Source: Endobacter medicaginis (GTDB lineage: Bacteria > Pseudomonadota > Alphaproteobacteria > Acetobacterales > Acetobacteraceae). Taken from it: a stretch of 64,000 nucleotides of DNA. Numbering within the stretch: the first letter of the stretch is position 1; every line of letters begins with the position of its first letter. The stretch lies in NCBI RefSeq assembly GCF_014192375.1, contig NZ_JACHXV010000010.1:1-64000 (forward strand). Direction: 5' to 3'. A model generated the notes under the pieces. That model was not told where the DNA came from and searched no databases. It saw nothing but the letters and a program-made list of their open reading frames with translations. This document shows positions 27,344 to 36,868 of this stretch, in pieces. Position numbers and translations under genes: made by a program.

Positions 27344-28489
27344 TCAGGCTGCCGGGCCGATCCGCACCTCGTCATCGAGCTTCGCCGTCGCCGCATCGCC
27401 CGCCGAGAGCAGCGCGGCGGTGATCGGCGTGGCGAAGATCAGCCCCGGCACACCCAGGATCGCTCCCAGCGCCGTCTGCGACAGGATGGTCAGACCTGGC
27501 GGCATATCCACCGCATGACGCTGGATCAGCGGAGCCAGCACATTGCCCTCGAAGAACTGGATCAGGCAGTAGAGCACTGCGGTTTCCACGCCCACCGTGC
27601 CACTGACCGAGAGCGCGATCAGGACCGCCGGGATCGCCCCGGTGATCGCGCCGATGTAAGGCACGAAGTTCATCAGCCCCGCGACCACGCCCAGCACCAG
27701 CGCCAGCGGCACGCCGAGCAACCATAGTCCGACCCCGGACAACACCCCGACCACCAGCATGTCGAGCCCCTGACCGAGGCTCCAGTGCCACAGCGCGTTG
27801 CCCGCCGTATCGAGCAGGGTGCGCGCCTTGCGGCGATGCGGCGGGCTGACCAGGCGCAGCACGCCATTGCCGTAGATCGCCGGCGAGGCCGCGAAATAGA
27901 GTGCCGCCATCAGCACCACCACCAGCGTGCCGAAGAAGCCGAACACCGAGCCGAAGAAGCCGGCGACCGAGCCCGCCAGACCCGACGGCAGCGAGAACCC
28001 GCCCCCGGAGCCCGCCTCGCCGCCACCACCACCGACGATACCGAATCGCTGCAGTTCCGGCAGCACCCGCTCCAGCACCGTGCGCCCCCAGCCTGTCTGG
28101 GCGAGCTGGTCGCGCAGATAGCCGACCTGCTGCACCATCGCGCTGCGGAGCTTGACAGACTGGTCCACGAGCCCGGGACCGGCGACGAAACCCAACCCGA
28201 CCAGTAACGCGATGATCACCACCACCACCACCAGCAGCGATGCCCAGAGCGGCAACCCCGTCACACGACGGAGCGACCGCGCCAGCCCGTGCAGGATCAC
28301 CGCGATCAGCACGGCGGCGAACACCACCATCAGCACCGACTTGAACAGCCACACCACCAGCCCGAGGGTTGCGGCAATCAGCGTGAAGCGCAGCAGCCGG
28401 TAGATATGCGACAGCGGATGATCGACCGCACCGCCCCCCTGGAGCACCGCCCCCCCGGGCTCGCCCTCGCCCGCCGCGTTGTCCGCCAT
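27344..28489 (-). CDS. AI-2E transporter (TqsA/PerM) family membrane protein
   Basis: A 381-residue inner-membrane protein with about eight helices. Paired N-terminal helices (FTLIAATLGLVVWLFKSVLM; FAAVLIAVILHGLARSL) are followed by a Gly-rich periplasmic segment (about 150-180) and a C-terminal helix group with NFVPYIGAITGAIPAVLIAL and EGNVLAPLIQ, typical of the family. ATG at 28489 has GGGAG eight bases upstream; an in-frame GTG nine bases earlier is the alternative. Members include antiporters and quorum-signal exporters, so the substrate cannot be stated. Confidence 0.85.
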   Translation of the reverse strand: MADNAAGEGEPGGAVLQGGGAVDHPLSHIYRLLRFTLIAATLGLVVWLFKSVLMVVFAAVLIAVILHGLARSLRRVTGLPLWASLLVVVVVIIALLVGLGFVAGPGLVDQSVKLRSAMVQQVGYLRDQLAQTGWGRTVLERVLPELQRFGIVGGGGGEAGSGGGFSLPSGLAGSVAGFFGSVFGFFGTLVVVLMAALYFAASPAIYGNGVLRLVSPPHRRKARTLLDTAGNALWHWSLGQGLDMLVVGVLSGVGLWLLGVPLALVLGVVAGLMNFVPYIGAITGAIPAVLIALSVSGTVGVETAVLYCLIQFFEGNVLAPLIQRHAVDMPPGLTILSQTALGAILGVPGLIFATPITAALLSAGDAATAKLDDEVRIGPAA

Positions 28490-28677
28490 GCCCTGCACTC
28501 CCCTGTCAGATCGTCAGGATGAAACGATCCGCGGCGACCGACGATCCGCCGCCGGCAAGATTTCGCCTCCGCTGCCTTCGCGGCAGCGCTGCGAGCGGGA
28601 AATGTCGCTATGGAACGGCCCTTCCGAACCGTTACGATCCCGCGACATCATCCACGAAACGGGAGCCGGGATCGGTC

Positions 28678-30123
28678 ATGCGACGGATATCTGCCCTATG
28701 CGCGGCCCTGCTGGCCATTGCGCCCGTCGCGCATGCAGAACCGGCTGCAGACCCGGTGCTGCTGGTCAGCGATGCGCTGCTGTTCACCGTTGCTCCGACG
28801 CAGCCGGACCCGTTCATGGGTTGGTTCAGCGTCGACGCCTCGGGACGGATTGGCGCCATCGGTCGCGGCGCACCGCCCGCCACACTCCATGCACGCGACC
28901 GGCTCGACGCGCATGGCCATTGGATCATGCCGGGCTTCATCTCGGCGCATTCCCATCTGTGGCAGGCGGCCTATCGCGGGCTCGCGCCCGACAGCACGCT
29001 GAGCGGATGGCTCGGCGCCCTCTACGGCCAGCAGGCGCCGCGGGCAGAGACGGCGGATTTCTACTGGTTCACCCTCTATGGCGGGCTCGACCACCTCGCC
29101 CACGGCATTACCGCGGCCTATGATTTCAATCTCGGCCGACCCGATCCCGCCCGTGCCGCCGCGACAGACGGCGTCGAGACGATCGACCGGCTGAACTTTC
29201 GCGGCGAGGCCGATTCCGGCATCCGCTTCGTACACGGCCTCGATGCCAGTGACGGGCCGGACCACACGATCGAGGCGGCGCGCGCCCATGTCGGCGGGTT
29301 CCTGGCCTGGGCCGCGACGCAGCCCGGACACGAGCGGATGCTGTCGGTGATGATCAACGGCTCGGCCGGATTTCGTCCCACCCCGCAACAGGCGGTGGTG
29401 GAAGCCAGCCTGATGCGGGAGTTCCATCTCTCCAACCAGTCCCATTATCTCGAGGAGCCGGTGCGGGTCGCCGAGCAGCAGGCGCGATTCGTCAATTTCG
29501 AGAGCTCGGGCCTGCTCGACGCCGATCTCGGGCCACGGCTGATCTTCGGGCATTTCATCCACACCAACCCGGCGATCCTGGCCAAGGCCGCCGCCGCGCA
29601 TGCGGCGATGGCCTGGAATCCGCTCTCCAACGGACGCCTGGCCTCGGGGGTGGCCGACATCCCTGCCTACCTGAAGGCTGGCCTGCGCGTCGGCATGGGG
29701 GTAGATGGCGAGGCCAGCGCCGACCTCGCCGATCCGTTCGAGAACATGCGCGCAGGCCTTTATGCGATCCGCGACCGCCACGAGAGCGCAGACGCGATGA
29801 CCCCGCGTGACGTGGTGCGGCTGCACACGCTGGGGAGTGCCGACGTGCTCGGTGTGGCCGACCGGCTGGGCAGCCTCGAGCCTGGCAAGTTCGCCGATTT
29901 CCTGGTCATCGATCCGACGCACTTCGCCCATGTCTACGATCCCTATGCGACGCTGGTGTTCGTCGCCGCCGAGCCCGATCTGGAAGCCGTCTATGTCGGT
30001 GGGCGCAGGATGGTCGAACATGGCAGGCCGCTGCACCAGGACCTCGACCGGGTCGAGCGCGAGGTCAACCAGCGTGTCGCCCTGTCGCTGAAGAAGCCCG
30101 AGCCGCCGGCGAAGTGGCCGTGA
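28678..30123 (+). CDS. Exported amidohydrolase
   Basis: A metal-dependent hydrolase of the amidohydrolase superfamily, 481 residues. A signal peptide (ISALCAALLAIAPVAHA) implies periplasmic location. The metal-ligand pattern includes PGFISAHSHLW (HxH), FGHFIHTNP (His) and GMGVDGEAS (Asp region), with the C-terminal closing segment LGSLEPGKFADFLVID typical of the ATZ/TRZ and cytosine deaminase-like group. The substrate is unknown. The start at ATG 28678 is fixed by the signal peptide. It is convergent with rnhA, the stop codons nearly touching. Confidence 0.83.
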   Translation: MRRISALCAALLAIAPVAHAEPAADPVLLVSDALLFTVAPTQPDPFMGWFSVDASGRIGAIGRGAPPATLHARDRLDAHGHWIMPGFISAHSHLWQAAYRGLAPDSTLSGWLGALYGQQAPRAETADFYWFTLYGGLDHLAHGITAAYDFNLGRPDPARAAATDGVETIDRLNFRGEADSGIRFVHGLDASDGPDHTIEAARAHVGGFLAWAATQPGHERMLSVMINGSAGFRPTPQQAVVEASLMREFHLSNQSHYLEEPVRVAEQQARFVNFESSGLLDADLGPRLIFGHFIHTNPAILAKAAAAHAAMAWNPLSNGRLASGVADIPAYLKAGLRVGMGVDGEASADLADPFENMRAGLYAIRDRHESADAMTPRDVVRLHTLGSADVLGVADRLGSLEPGKFADFLVIDPTHFAHVYDPYATLVFVAAEPDLEAVYVGGRRMVEHGRPLHQDLDRVEREVNQRVALSLKKPEPPAKWP

Positions 30124-30124
30124 T

Positions 30125-30589
30125 CTATTGCGGCTGGCCGGCGGCCCGATCGCGCGCCTGGGTCGCCAGCCGGTCGACGCGCTCGTTGCCCTCGTCGCCG
30201 GAATGGCCGCGCACCCAGAGCCATTCGATCTGATGCCTCGCGCTGGCGTCGAGCAGGCGGCGCCACAGATCCATGTTCTTGACCGGATCACCCGACGCGC
30301 TGCGCCAGTTGCGCCGCACCCAGCCGGTGGACCAGCGAGTGATGCCGTTGCGGACATATTCGCTGTCGGTGTGCAGACGCACCGAACACGGACGCGACAG
30401 CGCCTCGAGTGCGGCGGCAGCCGCGGTCAGCTCCATGCGGTTGTTGGTGGTCTCGGCCTCGCCGCCCGACAACTCGCGCTCATGGCCACCCCAGCGCAGC
30501 AGCGCCGCCCAGCCGCCGGGGCCCGGATTGGGCTTGCAACCGCCATCCGTCCAGATCTCGACCACAGCAGGACTAGAGTCCGTAGGCAC
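30125..30589 (-). CDS. rnhA: Ribonuclease HI
   Basis: Degrades the RNA strand of RNA-DNA hybrids. It has 154 residues. The four catalytic acids are visible: Asp15 ([13 protein letters not shown]), Glu53 ([10 protein letters not shown]), Asp75 (HTDSEYV) and Asp139 (GNERVDRLA). The start is GTG at 30589 with AGGAG six bases upstream. It overlaps the end of thrB by 17 bp, so it is the last gene of an ispH-thrB-rnhA operon, an order conserved in many alphaproteobacteria. Confidence 0.97.
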   Translation of the reverse strand: MPTDSSPAVVEIWTDGGCKPNPGPGGWAALLRWGGHERELSGGEAETTNNRMELTAAAAALEALSRPCSVRLHTDSEYVRNGITRWSTGWVRRNWRSASGDPVKNMDLWRRLLDASARHQIEWLWVRGHSGDEGNERVDRLATQARDRAAGQPQ

Positions 30590-31541
30590 GTTCGTCTCCT
30601 GCGGCGAGGTGGAAGCGCAGCCGGCGCAGGTAGTCGCGCGGGTCCTTGCGGGTCACCATCGCCCCGCTCGGGGTGTTGATCCAGTCATACAGCCGCGTCA
30701 GCGTGAAGCGCATCGCCGCCCCCTGACTCAGGACCGGCAGCGCTGACCGCTCGGCCGCGGAGAGTGGGCGAAGGCTTTCGTAACCCGCCAGCAGCGTGCG
30801 GGCGCGGCTGATGTTGAATGACAGGTCCGGCTCGAAGCACCACGCATTGAGGCAGATGGCGATGTCGTAGGCCAGGATGTCTGTACAGGCGAAATAGAAA
30901 TCGATCAGGCCCGACAGATGCGCGCCGAGAAAGAACACGTTGTCGGGGAACAGATCGGCATGGATGTGCCCGGTCGGCAGGTCGCGCGGCCAGGCCGGCA
31001 CGATGGCGTCCAGCGCTGCGCGCAGGGTGCCGCCGAGACCGGGCGACAGCGCCTCGACCGCTTCCGGCCTGGCCAGCGAGAGATCGAGCAGGCGCGTCCA
31101 GGAGGTGGGGCCGAGCGTGTTGGCACGGCGGGGCGCATAGGTCCGGCCGGCGAGATGCAGCCGGGCCAGTGCTGCGCCGAGCGGGCGGCAGTGGTCGAGC
31201 TTGATGCGTCGCGGCCAGACGCCGGGCAGGAAGGTGGTGATCGCCGCGGGGCGGCCGCAGAGTTCGCGCAAGGGTTCGCCGTCGCTCCCCGCCACCGGCA
31301 GCGGGCAGGACAGGCCGGCGGCGGCGAGGTGGCGCATCAGGCCCAGGAACCAGGGCAGCTCAAGAGGATCGACGCGCTTCTCGTAGAGGGTGAGGATGTA
31401 ATCGCCGGTCGTGGTACGCAGCGAGAAATTGCTGTTCTCGACCCCCTCGGCGATGCCGCGGAAGGCGACCAGACCGCCGATGTCGTAGTCAGCGAGGAAA
31501 GCGGACAACGCCTCGTCGGAGACATCGGTATAGACGGCCAT
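30573..31541 (-). CDS. thrB: Homoserine kinase, aminoglycoside-phosphotransferase type
   Basis: Phosphorylates homoserine for threonine synthesis. At 322 residues it belongs to the APH/choline-kinase-like ThrB class found in alphaproteobacteria, not the GHMP class of E. coli. It opens [20 protein letters not shown]. The catalytic loop [11 protein letters not shown] (about 200) and the metal-binding [11 protein letters not shown] (about 217) are visible. It sits 15 bp after ispH and overlaps rnhA. Confidence 0.95.
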   Translation of the reverse strand: MAVYTDVSDEALSAFLADYDIGGLVAFRGIAEGVENSNFSLRTTTGDYILTLYEKRVDPLELPWFLGLMRHLAAAGLSCPLPVAGSDGEPLRELCGRPAAITTFLPGVWPRRIKLDHCRPLGAALARLHLAGRTYAPRRANTLGPTSWTRLLDLSLARPEAVEALSPGLGGTLRAALDAIVPAWPRDLPTGHIHADLFPDNVFFLGAHLSGLIDFYFACTDILAYDIAICLNAWCFEPDLSFNISRARTLLAGYESLRPLSAAERSALPVLSQGAAMRFTLTRLYDWINTPSGAMVTRKDPRDYLRRLRFHLAAGDERAYGL

Positions 31542-31556
31542 CGCGGTCGGGCGGGA

Positions 31557-32570
31557 TCAGCCCAGCGGGGCGGGCAGCTTGAAGATCACGTCTTCCTTGC
31601 GCACCGTGCGCTCCTCGATTTCCAGCGCATAGGTGCCGGCCAGTGCGGTGACCATCTCCTGCACCAGCGCCTCGGGGGCCGACGCACCGGCGGTGATGCC
31701 GAGCGTGCGCACGCCCTCGAGCGCCGACCAGTCGAGATCGGCGAGCTTGGGCACCAGAAGCGCGCGCGGCGCGCCGGAGCGCTCGGCCACCTCGCGCAGG
31801 CGTTGCGAGTTCGACGAGTTGGGGCTTCCGATGACGATCACCAGATCGCAGCCCGGCGCGATCGCCTTGACCGCCTCCTGGCGGTTGGTGGTGGCGTAGC
31901 AGATGTCCTCGCGCTTCGGCCCCTCGATATGCGGGAAGCGGGTGCGCAGGATGTCGACGATCTCGGCGGTGTCGTCGACCGAGAGCGTGGTCTGGGTGAT
32001 GAAGGCGAGATGCATCGGATCGGCGGGCGCGACCGAGCGCGCCTCCTCGGCATCCTGCACCAGCGTCACCGCGCCGGGCGGCAACTGGCCCATGGTGCCG
32101 ATCACTTCCGGGTGCCCGGCATGGCCGATCATCAGGATGTGGCGGGTGTCGGGGCCACCGCCGGCATAATGGCGCTCGGCCTCGCGATGCACCTTGCTGA
32201 CCAGCGGGCAGGTGGCGTCGAGATAGAGCAGGTTGCGGCGCTCGGCCTCGGCCGGCACGCTCTTGGGGACGCCATGGGCGGAGAAAACCACATGCCCGTC
32301 GGGCGGCACCTCGTCGAGTTCCTCGACGAAGATCGCCCCCTGCGCCTCGAGCGCCTCGACCACGGTGCGGTTGTGGACGATCTCGTGGCGGACATAGACC
32401 GGCGCGCCATATTGCCGCAGCGCCTCCTCGACGACACGGATGGCGCGGTCCACACCGGCACAGAAGCCGCGCGGCCCGGCGAGCAGCACACGAAGCTGCG
32501 GCTTGGCGCCGGCGGCGCGGTCGTCGCGGTCGGAGATCACGGTCTGATCCGCCAACATCTGATCCGGCAT
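31557..32570 (-). CDS. ispH: 4-hydroxy-3-methylbut-2-enyl diphosphate reductase
   Basis: Last enzyme of the MEP isoprenoid pathway; an iron-sulfur enzyme that makes IPP and DMAPP. It has 337 residues from the chosen start. The three cluster cysteines are Cys37 ([12 protein letters not shown]), Cys121 ([13 protein letters not shown]) and Cys224 ([10 protein letters not shown]). ATG at 32570 is preferred because AAGGA lies seven bases upstream; an in-frame start at 32615 would add 15 residues without family similarity. It is first in the ispH-thrB-rnhA operon. Confidence 0.96.
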   Translation of the reverse strand: MPDQMLADQTVISDRDDRAAGAKPQLRVLLAGPRGFCAGVDRAIRVVEEALRQYGAPVYVRHEIVHNRTVVEALEAQGAIFVEELDEVPPDGHVVFSAHGVPKSVPAEAERRNLLYLDATCPLVSKVHREAERHYAGGGPDTRHILMIGHAGHPEVIGTMGQLPPGAVTLVQDAEEARSVAPADPMHLAFITQTTLSVDDTAEIVDILRTRFPHIEGPKREDICYATTNRQEAVKAIAPGCDLVIVIGSPNSSNSQRLREVAERSGAPRALLVPKLADLDWSALEGVRTLGITAGASAPEALVQEMVTALAGTYALEIEERTVRKEDVIFKLPAPLG

Positions 32571-32594
32571 CGGCCATGGTCCTTGTCGTCGATA

Positions 32595-32631
32595 ATTGTA
32601 TCTATATGACGGCATTGGCGGCCGGTCTCAA
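32595..32631 (-). promoter_or_regulatory. Possible promoter of ispH-thrB-rnhA
   Basis: On the minus strand TTGAGA (32631-32626) precedes TATAGA (32606-32601) by 19 bases, and a second candidate -10, TACAAT (32600-32595), follows at once. The region is a short AT-rich island in GC-rich sequence just before ispH. The spacing is not ideal. Confidence 0.35.
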
Positions 32632-32709
32632 CCCGCGCGCCCATTTTCCAGCCTGCGGGCTTTCGGCTATACCCGGCCACCGATCGCTGATCCTTGGGAA
32701 CCGCCTACG

Positions 32710-33273
32710 ATGCACGCCGCCGACCTGTCCAGACGCTCCTGCCGCCGCGCGCTGGCACCTGTGGCGACCCTTGCGGCGCTGGCCGGGCTGTCGGGATGCG
32801 GCAACACCGACCCCAACGCCTATGCGCCGACCTGCGCACCGGTCGGCATCCTGGCCGATGCGGCGGACTATACCCTCTACAAGGGCGACATTCCCGATAT
32901 CGGCCAGATGATCAGCCACGGTGCGATCACCGGTATCTATGGGCGGTGCAGCAACAACAAGCCCGGCGACCGGCTGCAGACCACCGTTTCGGTGGAGATG
33001 GACGTCACCCGCGGCCCGGCCGCGCCCACCAACAGCGTCAAGGTGCCGTTTTTCGTCGCCGTGCTGAAGGACGGCGCGCTGCTGTGGAAGCATGATGCGG
33101 AGGCGATCGCCACCTTCCCCTCCAATGTCGACCACGTGCATGTTCGTGCCGCCGCGATCTATCTCGACCTGCCGGTGGGCCGGCACCTCGACGGGCAGAA
33201 TTACCGTCTGGAGGTCGGCTACCAGCTGACCCCGGCACAGCTCGCCTACAATCGTGCCCATCCCCCGCGCTAG
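32710..33273 (+). CDS. Lipoprotein of unknown function
   Basis: A 187-residue protein with a lipoprotein signal peptide ending at lipobox LSGC (ALAGLSGC, Cys at about 27). The mature part holds one CNPG-like segment and a conserved-looking core (KVPFFVAVLKDGALLWKHD; VHVRAAAIYLDLPVGRHLDG) that suggests a beta-sandwich. I recognise it as a type of alphaproteobacterial lipoprotein seen in many genomes but cannot give a function. It is divergent from ispH. ATG at 32710 is set by the signal peptide. Confidence 0.75.
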   Translation: MHAADLSRRSCRRALAPVATLAALAGLSGCGNTDPNAYAPTCAPVGILADAADYTLYKGDIPDIGQMISHGAITGIYGRCSNNKPGDRLQTTVSVEMDVTRGPAAPTNSVKVPFFVAVLKDGALLWKHDAEAIATFPSNVDHVHVRAAAIYLDLPVGRHLDGQNYRLEVGYQLTPAQLAYNRAHPPR

Positions 33274-33323
33274 AGACGTGTCCGGCCCGCTGGTGCGGAT
33301 GCGGCGATCTCGTTCGGCGGGCC

Positions 33324-36300
33324 TCACGCCCTGATCGGCGCCGCCCATCGGCAGGCGCGATCGCGTCCCAGCTGCTTGGCTTCATACAGCGCGTCGTCCG
33401 CCCGTCTGAGGAACGTACCGACCGCCAGGCTGCCGGGGTAGCGTGCAGCGCCCGCACTGAACGTCACGCTCAGACCGTCGACGCCGCCCCAGCAGCCGTG
33501 GGTGTGAAATGCCTCGCGCAGCCGTTCACAGAACGCCGTGGCCGCTCCCTCGTCGCCGACCAGCAGGATGGCGAACTCCTCTCCCCCGGTCCGGGCGGCG
33601 AACGCCATGCCCCGCAGTTCGCCTTCGATCAGCTGGGCTGCCTCGCGCAGGACCAGATCGCCGGCCTGGTGGCTGAAGCGATCGTTGACCATCTTGAAAT
33701 GATCGAGGTCGAGCAGCACCAGGCTGAAGGTCCGTTCGCCGAGATCGGCTGCAGCCTGCCATTGCGCCATGCGCAGGTCGAACGCGCGTCGGTTCGGCAG
33801 CCCGGTCAGCGAATCCTCGAGCGCCTGACGGCCGAGCCGCTCGGACTGCAGGCGCACCTGCTCCAGCAACGCGGTCTTTTCGTCGGCAAGGGCTGCGAGC
33901 TGGTCCCGCTGCCGCTCAAGCTCGGCGGTGCGGCGTGCGACCAGATGACCCAGCATCAAGGCACGTCGACGTGGACGACGCACCGCCTCGAAGATGACGA
34001 CGCCAGTGGCCGCGGCCATCAGCAGCCCGGCGCACAGCCGCACCCACAGCCGCTGCCACCACAACGGCATGACGTCGATCCGAAGCGTCGCCTCGTGGAC
34101 GCCCCAATCCCCGCCGGGGCGCGCAGCGGCGACGTGCAGGAGATAATGGCCGGGCATCAGGCCGGCCATATCGATGCCGCGTTGACGCCCGCGCTCGACC
34201 CATTTGTCGTCCACCCCCTTCAGGCGCGTGCGGTAGGTGATCCGGTCGGCAAGGATCGAGCTCAGTCCGACGTAGGAAATCGACAGTCTCTGAGAACTGA
34301 AAAGTCGCACCGAAGCCTCCCCGGCGACCGCCGAGACCTGCACGGGCCTTGCATCGACCATGACGGAATCGATCAGTACCCTGGGGGGACGCAACGCCGC
34401 GCTCTCGTCGACACGAGCCGGGTCGACGGAGGTCAGGCCGGCGGATGTCGCCACCAGCAGCGTGCCATCCTGCCTCAGCAGCGCCGAAGGCGAGGCACCA
34501 CCGCTCGTCTGCGCACTCGCCATTCCGTCGGCCTCGTCGAAGTGCCGGACCGTCAGCCTGGACATACGGCCATCGGCGACGGCTTCCAGCTCGTCGCGCG
34601 AGACGCGCCAGATGCCGCGATTGCTGGTCAGCCAGACCTTGCCGAGACGGTCGGGCACCATGGCGAAGATGGTGTCGACACCGAGACCCTGCTCGAGGCC
34701 GACATGTGACAGCCGCCCGTCGAGCCACCTGTAGAGACCACGGTCAGTGCAGATCCACAGGGCGCGTCCGAGATGGGTCAGCGCCAGGATGGTGCGTCCG
34801 CCACCCGACGATTCGAGATCGATCTGGCGCACGCCCCGGCTGTCCACCCGCCACAGGCCGTTCACGGTGCCGATCCAGGTCGCATCCGGATCGACAGCCA
34901 GGGAATCGACCTGATCTTGTACCGCGCCGCCGACCGGCGTCGCTGTCAGGGTAACGGGGTCGAGACGCCTCACCCCACGCTGCGTACCCACCCAGAGAAG
35001 CCCATGCGGGTCGATCACAATCGTACGAATGCTACCGGGCGGCAGACCATTTGCCTCGCCGATCACCCGGATGTCGCCGGCTGTACCGATCCGGTACAGA
35101 CCGTCCGCATATGTGCCGACCCACACCGTGCCGTCGGCGCCCTCGGCCAGTGAGAGCACTTCGGGCGAGTGCCCTGTCGAACTCGGCAGGCTGACCGGAA
35201 CGATCCGGCCATCCGTCTCGGTTCGATCCAGACCGGCACCGCTGCCGATCCAGATCCGACCGGTGTGATCTTCCAGCAGATCGCGCACGAAGCCGCTCGC
35301 CAGACCATCGGCCGTGCCGAAATTGCCGAACGCCGTCTCGTGCAGACGGGCCAGACCGGCATTGCTGCCGATCCAGATACTGCCCTCGGCATCCTGGGCG
35401 AGCGACAGCACCCGCCCATCGGGCACGATCAGACTTGGCGCCAGGATCTCGACGCCACGATCGCTGATCCGCAGGACGCCGTTACTCTCCGTGCCCGCCC
35501 ACAGAGAGCCCTTCCGGTCCTCGAGCAGGGAGGTGACGCGCCCCATGCCGGCCAGACTGTGCTGCAAGACGGCACGGCCGTGCTCGAAGCGGAACAATCC
35601 GTCACCATCGACGATCCAGATCGCTCCCCCCGGCGACTTGTAGGGCCAGGCGAACCCTGTGGGCAGGTGGTAGGCCTCGTCACCAAGGCTGACGGAGCCC
35701 GAAGGATCGAGCCGCATTGCACCATGATAGCCCCCGACCCACAGGCCGCCGGCGTCGTCGACTTCCAGATATTCCGACACCCAGGCATGTCTGGAGGTCG
35801 CCGAATACCGCAATGTGAAATGCCCCGCCGCGTCGAAATGTCCCAGGCCGTAACCCTGGTACATCACCCACACGCCGCCCCGGCCGTCGCCCCGCAGGGC
35901 CTGGATCAGCGCCGACGGTGCGTTCGCAGGCCGCGGCCAGTGATGCCAGCTTCCGTCCGGCAGCCGCATCGCGATGTTGCCACGCGAATCACCGGCCCAG
36001 AGCCATCCGTGCCGGTCGACGGCCAGCCCACACAGGGCGTTATCGAGGATGAAGGGCGAATTCCCCCGATCGTAGACCTGAAAATGGCTGCCATCGTAGC
36101 GGACCAGCCCTTCCCAAGTGGAAAACCACAGATAGCCGTCCGCGGTCTGGACGATGCGCCGGACCGAATTCTGCGGCAGGCCCTGCTGCGTGGTCCATAC
36201 CGCCAGCTCGAAGTTGCGGAGCGGGGCTGCGAGCGCACTCGGATGATCGCCCAGGGCCAGGCCGTCCGCCGCGCGCGCGGCCGGCGCGATGGCCGATGCG

Positions 36301-36389
36301 AGCACGATCATGACGGTCACGAAGATGGCACGAGTTATCGTGCTGACGAACGCACGCCTTACGAAGTCACTTCCGTACGCACGGTTCAT
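33324..36389 (-). CDS. Propeller-sensor diguanylate cyclase
   Basis: A 1021-residue membrane sensor predicted to make cyclic di-GMP. In order: N-terminal signal/anchor (AIFVTVMIVLASAIAPAARA), about 600 residues of two-component-regulator propeller repeats (DGYLWFSTWEGLVRYDG, EGSIWIGSNAGLARL and others), a Y_Y_Y domain (ISYVGLSSILADRITYRTRL), one transmembrane helix (VRLCAGLLMAAATGVVIF, about 800), a coiled coil, and a GGDEF domain. The active site reads GGEEF near residue 937, compatible with activity. The inhibitory I-site is RGMA instead of RxxD, so product feedback is probably lost. No phosphodiesterase or PilZ gene is adjacent, and the periplasmic signal is unknown. Confidence 0.9.
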   Translation of the reverse strand: MNRAYGSDFVRRAFVSTITRAIFVTVMIVLASAIAPAARAADGLALGDHPSALAAPLRNFELAVWTTQQGLPQNSVRRIVQTADGYLWFSTWEGLVRYDGSHFQVYDRGNSPFILDNALCGLAVDRHGWLWAGDSRGNIAMRLPDGSWHHWPRPANAPSALIQALRGDGRGGVWVMYQGYGLGHFDAAGHFTLRYSATSRHAWVSEYLEVDDAGGLWVGGYHGAMRLDPSGSVSLGDEAYHLPTGFAWPYKSPGGAIWIVDGDGLFRFEHGRAVLQHSLAGMGRVTSLLEDRKGSLWAGTESNGVLRISDRGVEILAPSLIVPDGRVLSLAQDAEGSIWIGSNAGLARLHETAFGNFGTADGLASGFVRDLLEDHTGRIWIGSGAGLDRTETDGRIVPVSLPSSTGHSPEVLSLAEGADGTVWVGTYADGLYRIGTAGDIRVIGEANGLPPGSIRTIVIDPHGLLWVGTQRGVRRLDPVTLTATPVGGAVQDQVDSLAVDPDATWIGTVNGLWRVDSRGVRQIDLESSGGGRTILALTHLGRALWICTDRGLYRWLDGRLSHVGLEQGLGVDTIFAMVPDRLGKVWLTSNRGIWRVSRDELEAVADGRMSRLTVRHFDEADGMASAQTSGGASPSALLRQDGTLLVATSAGLTSVDPARVDESAALRPPRVLIDSVMVDARPVQVSAVAGEASVRLFSSQRLSISYVGLSSILADRITYRTRLKGVDDKWVERGRQRGIDMAGLMPGHYLLHVAAARPGGDWGVHEATLRIDVMPLWWQRLWVRLCAGLLMAAATGVVIFEAVRRPRRRALMLGHLVARRTAELERQRDQLAALADEKTALLEQVRLQSERLGRQALEDSLTGLPNRRAFDLRMAQWQAAADLGERTFSLVLLDLDHFKMVNDRFSHQAGDLVLREAAQLIEGELRGMAFAARTGGEEFAILLVGDEGAATAFCERLREAFHTHGCWGGVDGLSVTFSAGAARYPGSLAVGTFLRRADDALYEAKQLGRDRACRWAAPIRA

Positions 36390-36549
36390 CCGCCCAGCCG
36401 ATCCGCCCCCATGAGCATCGAATGGGACCGTTATAGCAGACCGACTTACAAACCGTTAACGACACGACACGGGATCTTTCGTTGCCGGGACATCACAAGT
36501 GCGATTGCGCAGGGCGGCGATTTCGTCCAGTGTGACAGGGTCTGGATCA

Positions 36550-36783
36550 GCCTGCGCGGGAGAGCGCAGATGGTTCTGCCGCCGAAGGCGCAACCGGCCC
36601 CGGAAACGCTCAGGCCACAGGACCGCGCGGGCCAGTGTCCGAGCATGCCGAGAGGCCTGCGCGGACACCCACGACCTCTGGAAAGACCCCCCGGCCCGCC
36701 GGTGCGGGTCACCGACGGAGAAAGGAGCCTTTCCCCTTGCCAGGGGTTTACGGCTCCGAATCTCTCAGGTTCCGTGACAGAGG
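36550..36783 (+). ncRNA. Tandem glycine riboswitch
   Basis: Two aptamers lie in series upstream of gcvT. Aptamer 1 (36550-36632): P1 arms GCCTGCGCGG and CCGCGCGGGC enclose GGGAGAG, GCCGAAGGCGCAA and CGCTCAGGCCACAGGAC. Aptamer 2 (36675-36783): P1 arms CCTCTG and CAGAGG enclose GGAAAGACC, CACCGACGGAGAAAGG and CTCTCAGGTTCCGTGAC. These are the conserved core motifs of gcvT-type glycine riboswitches. The linker holds a 7-bp hairpin GTGTCCG/CGGACAC. Glycine binding should switch on the cleavage-system genes downstream. Confidence 0.95.
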
Positions 36784-36787
36784 GGGC

Positions 36788-36849
36788 CGTCCGTCGTTCT
36801 CAAGGCTGCCGCCCGATGCGGTGGCTACGGACGTCCGGGCGGAGCCTTG
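36788..36849 (+). promoter_or_regulatory. Candidate expression platform of the glycine riboswitch
   Basis: A strong stem with arms 36801-36815 (CAAGGCTGCCGCCCG) and 36836-36849 (CGGGCGGAGCCTTG) has one bulge and a 20-base loop, ending eight bases before GGAG and 19 before the gcvT ATG. A segment just upstream, CGTCCGT (36788-36794), can pair with ACGGACG (36827-36833) in that loop. No U-tract follows, so control may be at translation or by Rho. Confidence 0.55.
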
Positions 36850-36868
36850 ACCTCATGGAGCCATCGCG

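Noticed and set aside
28678-30123. The amidohydrolase as the YlmB-like step of thiamine-precursor salvage
   Set aside because: It is an exported ATZ/TRZ-type hydrolase 20 kb away, unlike the cytosolic M20-type YlmB.
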